Source: JADJNY01 sp046349615 (lineage in GTDB: Bacteria; Planctomycetota; UBA1135; GCA-002686595). Taken from it: DNA of 64,000 nucleotides. This document shows positions 43,704 through 51,639 of this stretch, piece by piece. The stretch lies in assembly GCA_046349615.1 (NCBI GenBank), contig JAXMBZ010000002.1, positions 62,001 to 126,000 of the forward strand, read 5' to 3'. The translations under genes were made by a program, and so were the position numbers. The stretch's first letter is position 1. The number at the start of each line of letters is the position of its first letter. A model generated the notes under the pieces. The model was given only the letters and a program-made list of their open reading frames with translations. It made no database searches and was not told where the DNA came from.

Positions 43704-44930
43704 ATGGCATCGTCGCCGTCGATGCGTTGGTTCGACGAGTTCGAGGCGAAGCTCGCGCGCGACGGGGTCCTCGTCGCCGGAGTGCTCTCCGGCACGTCCG
43801 CGGACGGGATCGACGTCGCGCTCGCGCGCTTCCGCGGGCGGCGGGTTCCCGGGCCGGGCCTCGAGCTCGCGCCCCCCGAACTCGTCCGATTCGAGACGCT
43901 TCGCTTCGAGCCCGCGCTCCACGCGCGCGTGCGGGCCGTCCTCGACGGTTCGCCGTGCGGCCTCGCGGAAACCGCGCGCCTGCACCGCGACCTCGGGCGC
44001 GCGTTCGGCGCCGCGGCGCGGACCGTCGCCGAGCGCGCGTGCGTCGAGGTCGACCTCGTCGGCAGCCACGGGCAGACCGTCTGGCACCACGACGGCGTCG
44101 ATCGATCGGGGAAGGCGACGCTCCAACTCGGCGACGGCGACTTCGCGGCCGAGGAGGCGCGCGCCGCCGTCGTCTCCGACTTCCGGCAGCGCGACCTCGC
44201 GGCGGGCGGGGAGGGCGCGCCCGTCTCGGCCCTCGCCGACGACCTCGTGTTCGCGCGCGCGCCGCGGCCGTGCGCGGTGCTCAACCTCGGCGGCATGGGC
44301 AACCTGACGCTGCTCCGCGAGCGCCGCGCGGACGTGCTCGCGTTCGACACCGGGCCCGCGAACAGTCTCCTCGACGGGTTCGCGCGCGAGCTCTTCGACG
44401 TGCCGTACGACGCGGGCGGAGAGCGGGCGCTCCGCGGCGAGCCCGACCTCGCGCTCGTCGAGCGCTGGCTCGCGCATCCCTTCTTCGCGGCGCCGCCGCC
44501 GAAGAGCACGGGCCGCGACACGTTCGGCGCGGCGTGGGTGCGGGAGCTCGTCGCCTCGGCGCGAGCCCGCCACGGCGAACTCGACGACCGCGCGCGCTGC
44601 GGGCTCCTCGCGAGCGGCGTCGAACTCGTCGCGCGCAGCGTCGCGCTCGCCCTCGAGCGTTTCACGCCCGAGCCGACGCGCGCGCTCCACCTCGCCGGCG
44701 GCGGCGTCCACAATCGCGCGCTCGTCGCGGCGCTCGCGCGCGCGACGGAGCTTCCCGTCGCGTCGAGCGCGGACCTCGGCGTCGACCCCGACGCGCGCGA
44801 GGGGCTCGTCTTCGCCGTGCTCGCGGTCCGGGCTGCGCTCGGGGAGCCCGTGACCGCCCCCGGCGCGACCGGCGCCCAGCCCGGACGGTGCCTCGGGAAG
44901 TGGAGCCCCCCGCCGCCCGCGCGGAGCTGA
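43704..44930 (+). CDS. anmK: Anhydro-N-acetylmuramic acid kinase
   Basis: AnmK phosphorylates and hydrolyses anhydro-MurNAc in cell-wall recycling, giving MurNAc-6-P. The 408-residue protein shows GVLSGTSADGIDVALARF at the N terminus, VDLVGSHGQTVWHHD, VVSDFRQRDLAAGGEGAP, VLNLGGMGNLTLL, AFDTGPANSLLDG and ALHLAGGGVHNRAL, all diagnostic. An ATG six codons downstream (MRWFDEFE) is an alternative start. The gene suggests that peptidoglycan is made and recycled here. Confidence 0.96.
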   Translation: MASSPSMRWFDEFEAKLARDGVLVAGVLSGTSADGIDVALARFRGRRVPGPGLELAPPELVRFETLRFEPALHARVRAVLDGSPCGLAETARLHRDLGRAFGAAARTVAERACVEVDLVGSHGQTVWHHDGVDRSGKATLQLGDGDFAAEEARAAVVSDFRQRDLAAGGEGAPVSALADDLVFARAPRPCAVLNLGGMGNLTLLRERRADVLAFDTGPANSLLDGFARELFDVPYDAGGERALRGEPDLALVERWLAHPFFAAPPPKSTGRDTFGAAWVRELVASARARHGELDDRARCGLLASGVELVARSVALALERFTPEPTRALHLAGGGVHNRALVAALARATELPVASSADLGVDPDAREGLVFAVLAVRAALGEPVTAPGATGAQPGRCLGKWSPPPPARS

Positions 44931-45237
44931 GTCGAACGCCGCGCAAGCCGTGCGGAGCGAGCGAGATGGGAGCTTCCGAGCGCTCTGCCGGTTGCCGCGT
45001 GCGCGCGGCGGGGTAGGGGAGGGCCGTGCGTCGTTTCGTTCGGTCGAAACGCGCGGGAACCGCGGCGCGCGCGCCGTCCTCCCGCCGTCCTCTCGGCTTG
45101 ACCGGAACCCCCGCGCCGCTATCATCCCGCAACCGCTTTTCGGCCAAGGCCTTGTCCGCCGCGCGCGACGGCCGCCGGGAGCGCCCCCCCCTCCCCCTCG
45201 ACTGCACCGCGTCGCATCCGACGCGAAGGATCTCGAC
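44931..45237 (+). other. Intergenic stretch with a promoter for the HEAT-repeat gene
   Basis: No gene seen. A good promoter lies at 45098-45125 and GAAGGA (45225-45230) is the ribosome-binding site of the next gene, giving a leader of about 105 nt. A run of Cs (45183-45196) is notable. Confidence 0.6.
45098..45125 (+). promoter_or_regulatory. Promoter of the HEAT/pseudo-receiver protein gene
   Basis: TTGACC (45098-45103), a 16-bp spacer and TATCAT (45120-45125): the best sigma-70 match in the window. Confidence 0.72.
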
Positions 45238-47355
45238 ATGACCGGACTGCGCCGGACGATGGGCCTCGTCTTCGCCCTGGCCGCCTTCCAAGCTCCGCTC
45301 TGGGCCGCGAACCTCGACGAGGTCACGGACACCTTCAAACAGGGCGTCGAGCAGTGGCAGCGCGGGCACGAGAAGGAAGCGCTCGACCTGTTCAAGAAGG
45401 TGCTCGCGTCCTCGCCCTCGCAGGAGTCGGCCTACGCGCTCTGGACGGATCCCGAGATCGGGTACGCGGTCTGGCGCGAGCTGCTCACCTCGGGCGGAGA
45501 CGCGGAACTCGTCGCGAAGCGCCTGATCGACCTCGCGCGGGTCGAGCGCAAGGCGCGCGCGAACAACGAGGACGCGATCAAGGCGCTCGTCGCCGAGGCG
45601 ACGGGCTCCGAGGACCCGGTCGCGCGTCGCAACGCGATCCAGAAGCTCTCCGCCGATCACGGCGAGTACGCCGCGGCGTTCCTCGTCGGGTTCCTCGGTT
45701 CCGGCATGAGCGACCAGGACAAGACCGTCCGCGCGATGGACACCCTGGTCCGCATGAACACGGACGTCGTGGTTCCGCTCTGCACGGCCCTCGCGAGCGA
45801 GGACGCCGTCCAGCGCCGCAACCTCTGCTACGTCCTCGGCACGATCGGCGACAAGCGCGCCGCGGGCTACCTCGCCTGGCACGCCGCGCACGACGCGGAC
45901 GGCTCGGTCCAGGCCGCGGCCAAGGACGCGCTCCAGCGCGCGAAGTGGGGCGACGTCGACGCCTGCCGCGCGTTCCTCGCGAGCGGCGATGCCTACCACC
46001 ACCGCCAGATGCGCGACGAGGAGTTCAGCGACGTCGTCTGGAGCTGGACCGGCGGCAAGCTCGCGTCGATGCCGATCCCGCGCGCGATCTACAACGACGA
46101 GCTCGCGAAGACGGCGTACGACCACGCCCTGACGGCCGACCCGAAGTCGGTCGAGGCGCTCGCCGGACTCGCGCGCAGCTACGTCGCGGAGGCCTCCAAG
46201 CTCGAACTGCTCGAGAAGGCCGGGCAGGACGTCGGCGCCTGGAAGTCGAAGATCGACGAAGCGCGCCTCGCGGTGTACGCCGCGGGCGTGCCGGCGCTCG
46301 ACGTCGCGCTCACGTGGGCCGTCAAGACCGGCGACAGCGGCACCGGCGCGGCGCTCTGCCGCGTGCTGGGCTCGCTCTGCAAGGAACCGTGCGCCGGTCT
46401 CGACGCCGCGCTCGCGAGCGCGGAGGGCGCGCTGCGCTCGGAGGCCGCCGTCGCGCTGGCGACGATCGGACTGCGTGCGGGCTCCCCGGCGAACGCGGAG
46501 CACGTCCGCCTGCTCGGCGAGGCCGTCGGCCGCGACGTCGTCCGCCTCGCGTTCGTGATCGATGCCGACGAAGCGCGCGGGAAGGCGCTCCAGGCCGGTC
46601 TCGAGAAGATGGGCATGTTCGTCAGCCGCTGGGATTCGGGCGCGAAGGCGCTCGCGATGGCGCGCCGCACCGGCGGCCTCGACATCGTCCTCGCGGCCGA
46701 CACGCAGAAGGACATCACGCTCGCCGAGATCGTCGACGAGCTGAAGACGGACGCGCGTCTCGGCGCGGTGCCGGTGGTCGTCGTCGCGGCGTCGGAAGAA
46801 GCCTCTCAGCCGTTCGGCGACCGCGTCGCCGGGCTGGTCAAGAGCGCGGACGACCTCAAGGCGGTCCAGGACCAGCTCGAGAAGGGCGTCGGCGGAGACC
46901 GCGCGCTCGCGAACGACCTCGCGCGCCGCGCGGGCGACGTTCTCGCGCACCTCGCGCACGGCGGCCAAACCGACATCTCGTCGACGCTGGGCGCGCTCCA
47001 GGGCGTGCTCACGAACCGTCCCGACGAGGTCGCGCTGCCGGCGATGGCTGCGCTCGGCTCCGCCGGCGGCGCGTCGCAGGTCCCCGCGCTGATCGCGGTG
47101 CTCGCCGACGAGGCTCGCTCCGAGAGCGTCCGGGTCGGCGCGGCGAACGCGATCGCGGGCATCCTCGGCCGCAACTCGTCCGCGGTCGGCGCGGAAGGCG
47201 CGGCCGCGCTCCAGACGGTCGCCGCTTCGACCGCTCCGGTCGCCGTCCGCGATGCGGCGGCCCGGGCCCTCGGCCTCGTCCAGATGGACGCGGCGGCGCG
47301 CGTCGAACTCCTGCGCAAGCTGCGCGCGGGGTCGGGCGCCGCGGCAGGCCAGTGA
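45238..47355 (+). CDS. Exported HEAT-repeat protein with a degenerate receiver-like segment
   Basis: The 705-residue protein starts with a signal peptide (MTGLRRTMGLVFALAAFQAPLWA), then a TPR-like unit (QGVEQWQRGHEKEALDLFKK) and HEAT-like repeats (DPVARRNAIQKLSADHGEYAA; DAVQRRNLCYVLGTIGDKRAAGYL; and again at 620-690, SVRVGAANAIAGILGRN). At about 436-554 lies a block that resembles a response-regulator receiver: RLAFVIDADEARGKALQAGL, LDIVLAADTQKD, VPVVVVAASEE and a late VKSADDLKAV. Ala sits where the phospho-Asp should be, so phosphorylation is unlikely. The ATG at 45238 has GAAGGA at 7 nt. Probably a periplasmic scaffold; function unknown. Confidence 0.82.
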   Translation: MTGLRRTMGLVFALAAFQAPLWAANLDEVTDTFKQGVEQWQRGHEKEALDLFKKVLASSPSQESAYALWTDPEIGYAVWRELLTSGGDAELVAKRLIDLARVERKARANNEDAIKALVAEATGSEDPVARRNAIQKLSADHGEYAAAFLVGFLGSGMSDQDKTVRAMDTLVRMNTDVVVPLCTALASEDAVQRRNLCYVLGTIGDKRAAGYLAWHAAHDADGSVQAAAKDALQRAKWGDVDACRAFLASGDAYHHRQMRDEEFSDVVWSWTGGKLASMPIPRAIYNDELAKTAYDHALTADPKSVEALAGLARSYVAEASKLELLEKAGQDVGAWKSKIDEARLAVYAAGVPALDVALTWAVKTGDSGTGAALCRVLGSLCKEPCAGLDAALASAEGALRSEAAVALATIGLRAGSPANAEHVRLLGEAVGRDVVRLAFVIDADEARGKALQAGLEKMGMFVSRWDSGAKALAMARRTGGLDIVLAADTQKDITLAEIVDELKTDARLGAVPVVVVAASEEASQPFGDRVAGLVKSADDLKAVQDQLEKGVGGDRALANDLARRAGDVLAHLAHGGQTDISSTLGALQGVLTNRPDEVALPAMAALGSAGGASQVPALIAVLADEARSESVRVGAANAIAGILGRNSSAVGAEGAAALQTVAASTAPVAVRDAAARALGLVQMDAAARVELLRKLRAGSGAAAGQ

Positions 47356-47524
47356 GCTCCTGAAAGCGGGACCGGCGCGGAGAATGCGTGCGCGCCGGTT
47401 CCCTCGACGCTAGACTCTCGCCCCGCGTTCGCGCGAGCTTGCCTCTCGCGGCGCGGAGGCGGGGAATCGCCAGGTGGGCTCAAGCCCTGGGCGGCCTACC
47501 TGCCGACAATCGATTCCAACGCGG
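47356..47524 (+). other. Structured leader upstream of tRNA-Thr
   Basis: A hairpin ACCGGCGCG/CGCGCCGGT (47371-47399) closes the HEAT gene region. TAGACT at 47411-47416 is a probable -10. The RNA that follows folds well on paper: CCCCGC/GCGGGG around an inner CGCGAG/CTCGCG, then GGAATCG (47464-47470) pairing with CGATTCC (47510-47516) and enclosing CAGGT...ACCTG and GGGC TCAA GCCC. This could be a processed tRNA leader or a small structured RNA. Confidence 0.4.
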
Positions 47525-47599
47525 GCCAGAGTAGCACAACGGTAGTGCACCGCTTTCGTAAAGCGGGGGTTACGGGTTCAAATCCCGTCTCTGGCTCCA
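47525..47599 (+). tRNA. tRNA-Thr, anticodon CGT
   Basis: The 75-nt sequence folds as a full tRNA: acceptor GCCAGAG/CTCTGGC, D-arm GCAC/GTGC with AACGGTA loop, anticodon arm CCGCT/AGCGG with loop TTCGTAA (anticodon CGT, reading ACG), T-arm ACGGG/CCCGT with loop TTCAAAT. The discriminator is T and CCA is encoded in the genome. Confidence 0.97.
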
Positions 47600-47724
47600 C
47601 CCTGCGAGCCGCCGGCCTTGCCCGCGGCTCGTCGCGTCTCCGCAGCGTGCGCCGGCTCGACGCCGGGGCGAGTTCCAGCGGCTCGAGGCTCGCTCCGGCC
47701 CGACGACGAGGAGAGGATCCGCGC

Positions 47725-49404
47725 ATGTCCTCGCGCGATCTCCTCCGTCTCGAACACCTCCGCGATCGCTTCGGTTCCGACGCCGCCGAGGAGAAGGCCG
47801 AGCTCGTCGCGCGCCTCTCTCGCGCCCGCCTCACGACGGCCCGCGAGGTCGAGCGTCTGCACGAGGCGCTCGTCTTCCTCCGCGCCTACCCCGACGACGA
47901 GCGCGTCCGCGGGCTCGTCGTGCGCACGCTCGAGGCGTTCGACCGACGGCCGGACCTCCGACGCCATCGCGCGGCGCTCGCGGACACCGGCATCGCCGGG
48001 ACGGACGTCCGCTTCCGCTTCTACCAGCCCACCGCGGCGCGGCTCGCACGCCGGCATCCGGACGCGCTCGAGGTCGACTGGGAAGAGTTCGACGGCGAGG
48101 AGCGGCTCGCGACGCTGCTGCCGCTGCTCGTCACGTGGGCCGAGGCGCAGGACCTCGACGACGAGCGCTCTCTGCGGGACCGGATCGCGGCGCTCCGCGG
48201 GCCGAACGAGGGCGACGGCGCCTTCCTCGCGCGCCGGATCGCCGCTCTTCCCGCCGCGCGCGACGTCGTGCGCGCCGTGCACGACGACCTCGACGTTCCG
48301 CTGTGCCTGCGTGCGGGCCCCGGGACGCCGTCACGCACGCGCGCGGAGTTCCTCGGCGCGCCGGTCGAATTCCAGCACGGCGAGCTGCGGCGCGCGCGGC
48401 CGGAACTCGCCGTCGCGCTGCTCGAACCGCCGCACGCGGTTCGGGAGCTCGCTCCGCGGGACGCGCGGGCGGCGGTCGAGCTCGCGCAGGATGCGATGGT
48501 CGTGCGCGCGCGCGACCTCGACGCGTTCATGTACGCGGACGCGCGCGACGCACGGCTCGTCGACTGCGGCGGCGGGCTCGCCTTTCTCGTGCTCGGCGTG
48601 GTTCCGGAGCAGCGGCTCCTGCTCGAGAGCGTCTACGCGCTCCTCACGCTCAAGAACGGCGTGCCGATCGGGTACGTGCTCGCGAGCTCGCTCTGGAACT
48701 CGTGCGAGGTCGCGTACAACGTGTTCGAGACCTACCGCGGCGGCGAGGCGGCGTGGATCTACGGCCGCGTGCTCGCGACGCTGCGCGCGCTCTTCGGCGT
48801 CGACACGGTGCAGGTCGTTCCGTACCAACTCGGGCACGAGAACGAAGAAGGACTCCTCTCCGGCGCGTGGTGGTTCTACCGCAAGCTCGGCTTCGCGCCG
48901 GTCGTTCCCGCAGCGCGCGCGCTCGCTCGCGCGGAGGAGCGGCGCATCGCGCGCGACCCCGGACATCGCTCTTCGCGCGCGGTTCTCGAGCGCCTCGTCG
49001 CGCACGACGTCTTCTGGAGCGCAGGCGCGCTGCGACGCGACGTGCTCGGCCGCTTCCCGGCCCACGTGCTCGGGCGGAAGGCGTCGGCGCTGCTCGCGCG
49101 GCGCTTCGGTGCCGAGCGCGAGCGCGGGGTCGCCGCCTTGGCGGGGGAGAACGCGCATGCGCTCGGCGTGCGGAGCTTCGCGGGCTGGAGCGCCGGCGAA
49201 CGCCTCGCGTGGGAGCGCTGGGCGCCGCTCGTCGCGCTCCTCGACGGCGTCGAGCGCTGGAATGCCCGCGACCGCGCCGCGCTCGTGGGCGTGGTGCGTG
49301 CGAAGGGGGGGCGGAGAGAGGCCGAGTTCGTCCGCGCGTTCGACGCGCACCGCAGGCTGCGGCGCGAGCTCTGCCGGATCGTCGGCGTGCCGTCCTCCGT
49401 GTGA
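47725..49404 (+). CDS. Protein of unknown function with a GNAT-like segment
   Basis: I do not recognise the family. The 559-residue cytoplasmic-looking protein has an Arg/Leu-rich helical N-terminal region and a central part (about 270-400) with LLTLKNGVPIGYVLASSLWN, NVFETYRGGEAAWIYGRVLA, VQVVPYQLGHENEEGLLSG and AWWFYRKLGFAPV. The order of strands and the FYRKLGF motif recall GNAT acyltransferases, but the acetyl-CoA loop is not clear. No signal peptide or membrane segment. The ATG at 47725 follows GAGGAG at about 10 nt. It starts 126 nt after tRNA-Thr. Confidence 0.7.
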   Translation: MSSRDLLRLEHLRDRFGSDAAEEKAELVARLSRARLTTAREVERLHEALVFLRAYPDDERVRGLVVRTLEAFDRRPDLRRHRAALADTGIAGTDVRFRFYQPTAARLARRHPDALEVDWEEFDGEERLATLLPLLVTWAEAQDLDDERSLRDRIAALRGPNEGDGAFLARRIAALPAARDVVRAVHDDLDVPLCLRAGPGTPSRTRAEFLGAPVEFQHGELRRARPELAVALLEPPHAVRELAPRDARAAVELAQDAMVVRARDLDAFMYADARDARLVDCGGGLAFLVLGVVPEQRLLLESVYALLTLKNGVPIGYVLASSLWNSCEVAYNVFETYRGGEAAWIYGRVLATLRALFGVDTVQVVPYQLGHENEEGLLSGAWWFYRKLGFAPVVPAARALARAEERRIARDPGHRSSRAVLERLVAHDVFWSAGALRRDVLGRFPAHVLGRKASALLARRFGAERERGVAALAGENAHALGVRSFAGWSAGERLAWERWAPLVALLDGVERWNARDRAALVGVVRAKGGRREAEFVRAFDAHRRLRRELCRIVGVPSSV

Positions 49405-49450
49405 ACGAGCGCCGCGCGGTGCTCGGGTCGCGGCGACGCGGTGAGCGCAC

Positions 49451-49456
49451 TAGACT
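49451..49456 (+). promoter_or_regulatory. -10 element (TAGACT) for a leaderless start at 49466
   Basis: TAGACT ends 9 nt before the ATG at 49466; there is no Shine-Dalgarno sequence. Confidence 0.5.
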
Positions 49457-49465
49457 GCGCGCCGA

Positions 49466-50266
49466 ATGTCGCGCCCGCAGTTCCTCCGTCCCTGTCTGAT
49501 CGGCGTCGTCCACCTGCTGCCCACGCCCGGAGCGCCGCGCTTCGCGGGCTCCTTCGAGGCCGTGCTCGCGCACGCCCGCGCCGACGCGCGCACGCTCGTC
49601 GAGGGCGGAGTGGACGCGGTGATCGTCGAGAACTTCGGCGACACGCCCTTCTATCCCGGGCCCGTGCCGGCGGAGACGATCGCTTCACTCGCGCTCGCCG
49701 TCGCGGCGGTGCGCGAACTCGCCGGCGCACGTCCGGTCGGCGTGAACGTGCTGCGCAACGACGTCCGCGCCGCGCTCGGCATCGCCGCTGCGACGGGCGC
49801 GGCCTTCGTCCGCGTCAACGTGCACACGAGCGCGGCCGTCACCGACCAGGGCATCGTCGAGGGACGCGCTTGGGAGACCGTGCGGGAGCGCGGCAGGATC
49901 GCGCCCGACGTCGCGATCCTCGCGGACGCGCACGTGAAGCACGCCACGCCGCTCTCGCGCGAGCCGCTCGCGGAGAGCGTGCACGATCTCGTCCTGCGCG
50001 CGATGGCGGACGGCGTGATCGTCTCGGGGCCCGCGACGGGGCGCCCGCCCTCGGCCGAGCGCGTGCGCGAGGCGCGCGAGGCCGCCGGCTCGGTCCCGGT
50101 GCTGGTCGGTTCCGGCCTCGACGCGCGCAATGCGCGCGAGCTGCTCGCGCACGCGACGGGCGCGATCGTCGGGACCGCGCTCAAGCACGAAGGCCGCGTC
50201 GAGAAACCCGTCGACATCGCGCGCGTGCGCGCCTTGCGCAAGCTCTTCGACGAGGTCGGCCGATGA
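49466..50266 (+). CDS. BtpA/SgcQ family TIM-barrel protein
   Basis: The 266-residue protein has the BtpA/SgcQ pattern: LIGVVHLLPTPGAPRF near the start, EGGVDAVIVENFGDTPFYPG, GVNVLRNDVRAAL, VRVNVHTSAAVTDQGIVEG and a late GTALKHEGRVEKPVD. BtpA is linked to photosystem I stability in cyanobacteria; elsewhere the family is a phosphate-binding TIM barrel of unclear reaction. It overlaps the MoaB-like gene by 4 nt (ATGA), so the two are coupled. Confidence 0.9.
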   Translation: MSRPQFLRPCLIGVVHLLPTPGAPRFAGSFEAVLAHARADARTLVEGGVDAVIVENFGDTPFYPGPVPAETIASLALAVAAVRELAGARPVGVNVLRNDVRAALGIAAATGAAFVRVNVHTSAAVTDQGIVEGRAWETVRERGRIAPDVAILADAHVKHATPLSREPLAESVHDLVLRAMADGVIVSGPATGRPPSAERVREAREAAGSVPVLVGSGLDARNARELLAHATGAIVGTALKHEGRVEKPVDIARVRALRKLFDEVGR

Positions 50267-50772
50267 GCCTCGAGAGCCATCGCTCGAGCGCACCGAAGGC
50301 GCTGCGCTTCGCCGTCCTCACGGTCAGCGACACGCGCGACGCGGCGACCGACCGCGGCGGTCCGTTCCTCGTCGACGGGCTCGCGGCCGCCGGGCACACG
50401 ACCACGGTGCGCGCGATCGTGAAGGACGACGCCGCCGAGATCACCGCGGCCGTGCGGGCCGCGCTCGCGCGCGACGACGTCGACCTGGTCTTGACGACGG
50501 GCGGTACCGGGATCGCCCCGCGCGACGTCACCGTGCCGACGCTCGAGCGCCTGTTCGACGCGGAGATCCCGGGCTTCGGCGAGCTCTTCCGGATGCTCAG
50601 CTACCAGGAGATCGGCAGCGCCGCGATGCTCTCGCGCGCTTGCGCGGGGCTCGTCGCGGGCAAGGTCGTCCTCGCGCTCCCGGGCTCGCCGAAAGCGCTG
50701 CGGCTCGCGCTCGAGAAGCTCGTGCTCCCCGAGGCCGGACACCTCGCGGCCGAGGCCGCGAAACGCACCTGA
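50263..50772 (+). CDS. MoaB/Mog-type molybdopterin biosynthesis protein
   Basis: The 169-residue protein belongs to the MogA/MoaB family that adenylylates molybdopterin: RFAVLTVSDTRDAATDRGGP, VDLVLTTGGTGIAPRDVTVP and VVLALPGSPKALRLALE are diagnostic. Whether it is MoaB or Mog cannot be settled by eye, so no symbol is given. It overlaps the BtpA gene (ATGA). No other molybdenum cofactor gene is in the window. Confidence 0.92.
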   Translation: MSLESHRSSAPKALRFAVLTVSDTRDAATDRGGPFLVDGLAAAGHTTTVRAIVKDDAAEITAAVRAALARDDVDLVLTTGGTGIAPRDVTVPTLERLFDAEIPGFGELFRMLSYQEIGSAAMLSRACAGLVAGKVVLALPGSPKALRLALEKLVLPEAGHLAAEAAKRT

Positions 50773-50778
50773 CGCGCG

Positions 50779-51309
50779 TCAGGCGACGCGGCGCAGGAGC
50801 GAGACCGTCGCCGTGAAGAAGCGATCGCGCTGGTAGGCGATCGGGATCCCGGGCAACTCGAACTCGACGCACACGGTGTTGAAGCCGCGCGTGAGGTAGA
50901 AGTCGTAGTTCGCCCCGAGGATCACCGACGGCACCGAGATGTTCGTCACCTCGTACTCCGTGCCGACGAGGCAGTCCTTGACGCAACCCGCGATCATGTT
51001 GCCGACCTCGCCGATCGCGTCGAGGTTCTCCTCGTTGATCGACTTCTGCTCCTCGCCGGAGAGCTTGCCGGCGATGTGGAGCATCCCGCGCTCCGTCATG
51101 TTGATCGTGAGCATCCCGTTCGAGCGTCCGACCATCCCGATCATCACCGCGATCGGCCGCGACGACGAGTAGAGCTTCGACGCTCCGACCGGGGGCGGTT
51201 CGAGCCCCGTCATCGAGAGCCCGTCGTGGACGCCCTGGACCACGGAGCGGAGGAGGACGGAGTCGATCTCGAGCCCGAGGAGCGGAGCGGGAGCGGTGGT
51301 GGTGGACAT
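50779..51309 (-). CDS. CheX-like chemotaxis phosphatase-fold protein
   Basis: The 176-residue protein has a CheX/CheC-like layout: IAVMIGMVGRSNGMLTINM, then the family signature LDAIGEVGNMIAGCVKDCL, in which Glu and Asn correspond to the CheX phosphatase residues (ExxN), and FNTVCVEFELPG. CheX dephosphorylates CheY-P. No other chemotaxis gene is nearby, so it could act on another receiver protein. ATG at 51309. Its stop lies 6 nt from that of the convergent MoaB gene. Confidence 0.82.
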   Translation of the reverse strand: MSTTTAPAPLLGLEIDSVLLRSVVQGVHDGLSMTGLEPPPVGASKLYSSSRPIAVMIGMVGRSNGMLTINMTERGMLHIAGKLSGEEQKSINEENLDAIGEVGNMIAGCVKDCLVGTEYEVTNISVPSVILGANYDFYLTRGFNTVCVEFELPGIPIAYQRDRFFTATVSLLRRVA

Positions 51310-51639
51310 GCGGGGCCGGGTGGGGGGCCTGGGGAGGTGGGCGCCGCTCCGGGTGGGATAGCGGCCTCCGGTCTTTCGGAGCGCGCCCGAGAGGGCCTTG
51401 AGGCGGGAGCGACGGGCGCCCGGCGCCCGACCTCGGAGGGGACTGCCCACGCGCCCCGGTTTTCGAAGTACAATTTCCTAAGAGCAGCCCGTTTCGCGCT
51501 GGCGGCTCGCTACTCCGGTAAGGAATTCCGGGCCCCGCGGCCCGCGAGTTCCACGACCCGCCGCTTCCGCCGCGCGGGCCGTCGTTCGTGCGTGTCCATG
51601 GGCGCCGGCTCCGCTCGACCTTCGCCTCGCGAGGATCTC
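51310..51639 (+). other. Divergent intergenic region between the CheX-like and FG-GAP genes
   Basis: No gene seen. TACAAT (51469-51474) is a strong -10 for the FG-GAP gene, with a leader of about 160 nt; TATCCC on the minus strand (about 51360-51355) may serve the CheX-like gene. GAGG at 51631-51634 is a possible ribosome-binding site. Confidence 0.5.
51469..51474 (+). promoter_or_regulatory. -10 element (TACAAT) upstream of the FG-GAP protein gene
   Basis: TACAAT differs from TATAAT by one base and sits in the most A/T-rich spot of the intergenic region; the -35 is weak. Confidence 0.5.
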
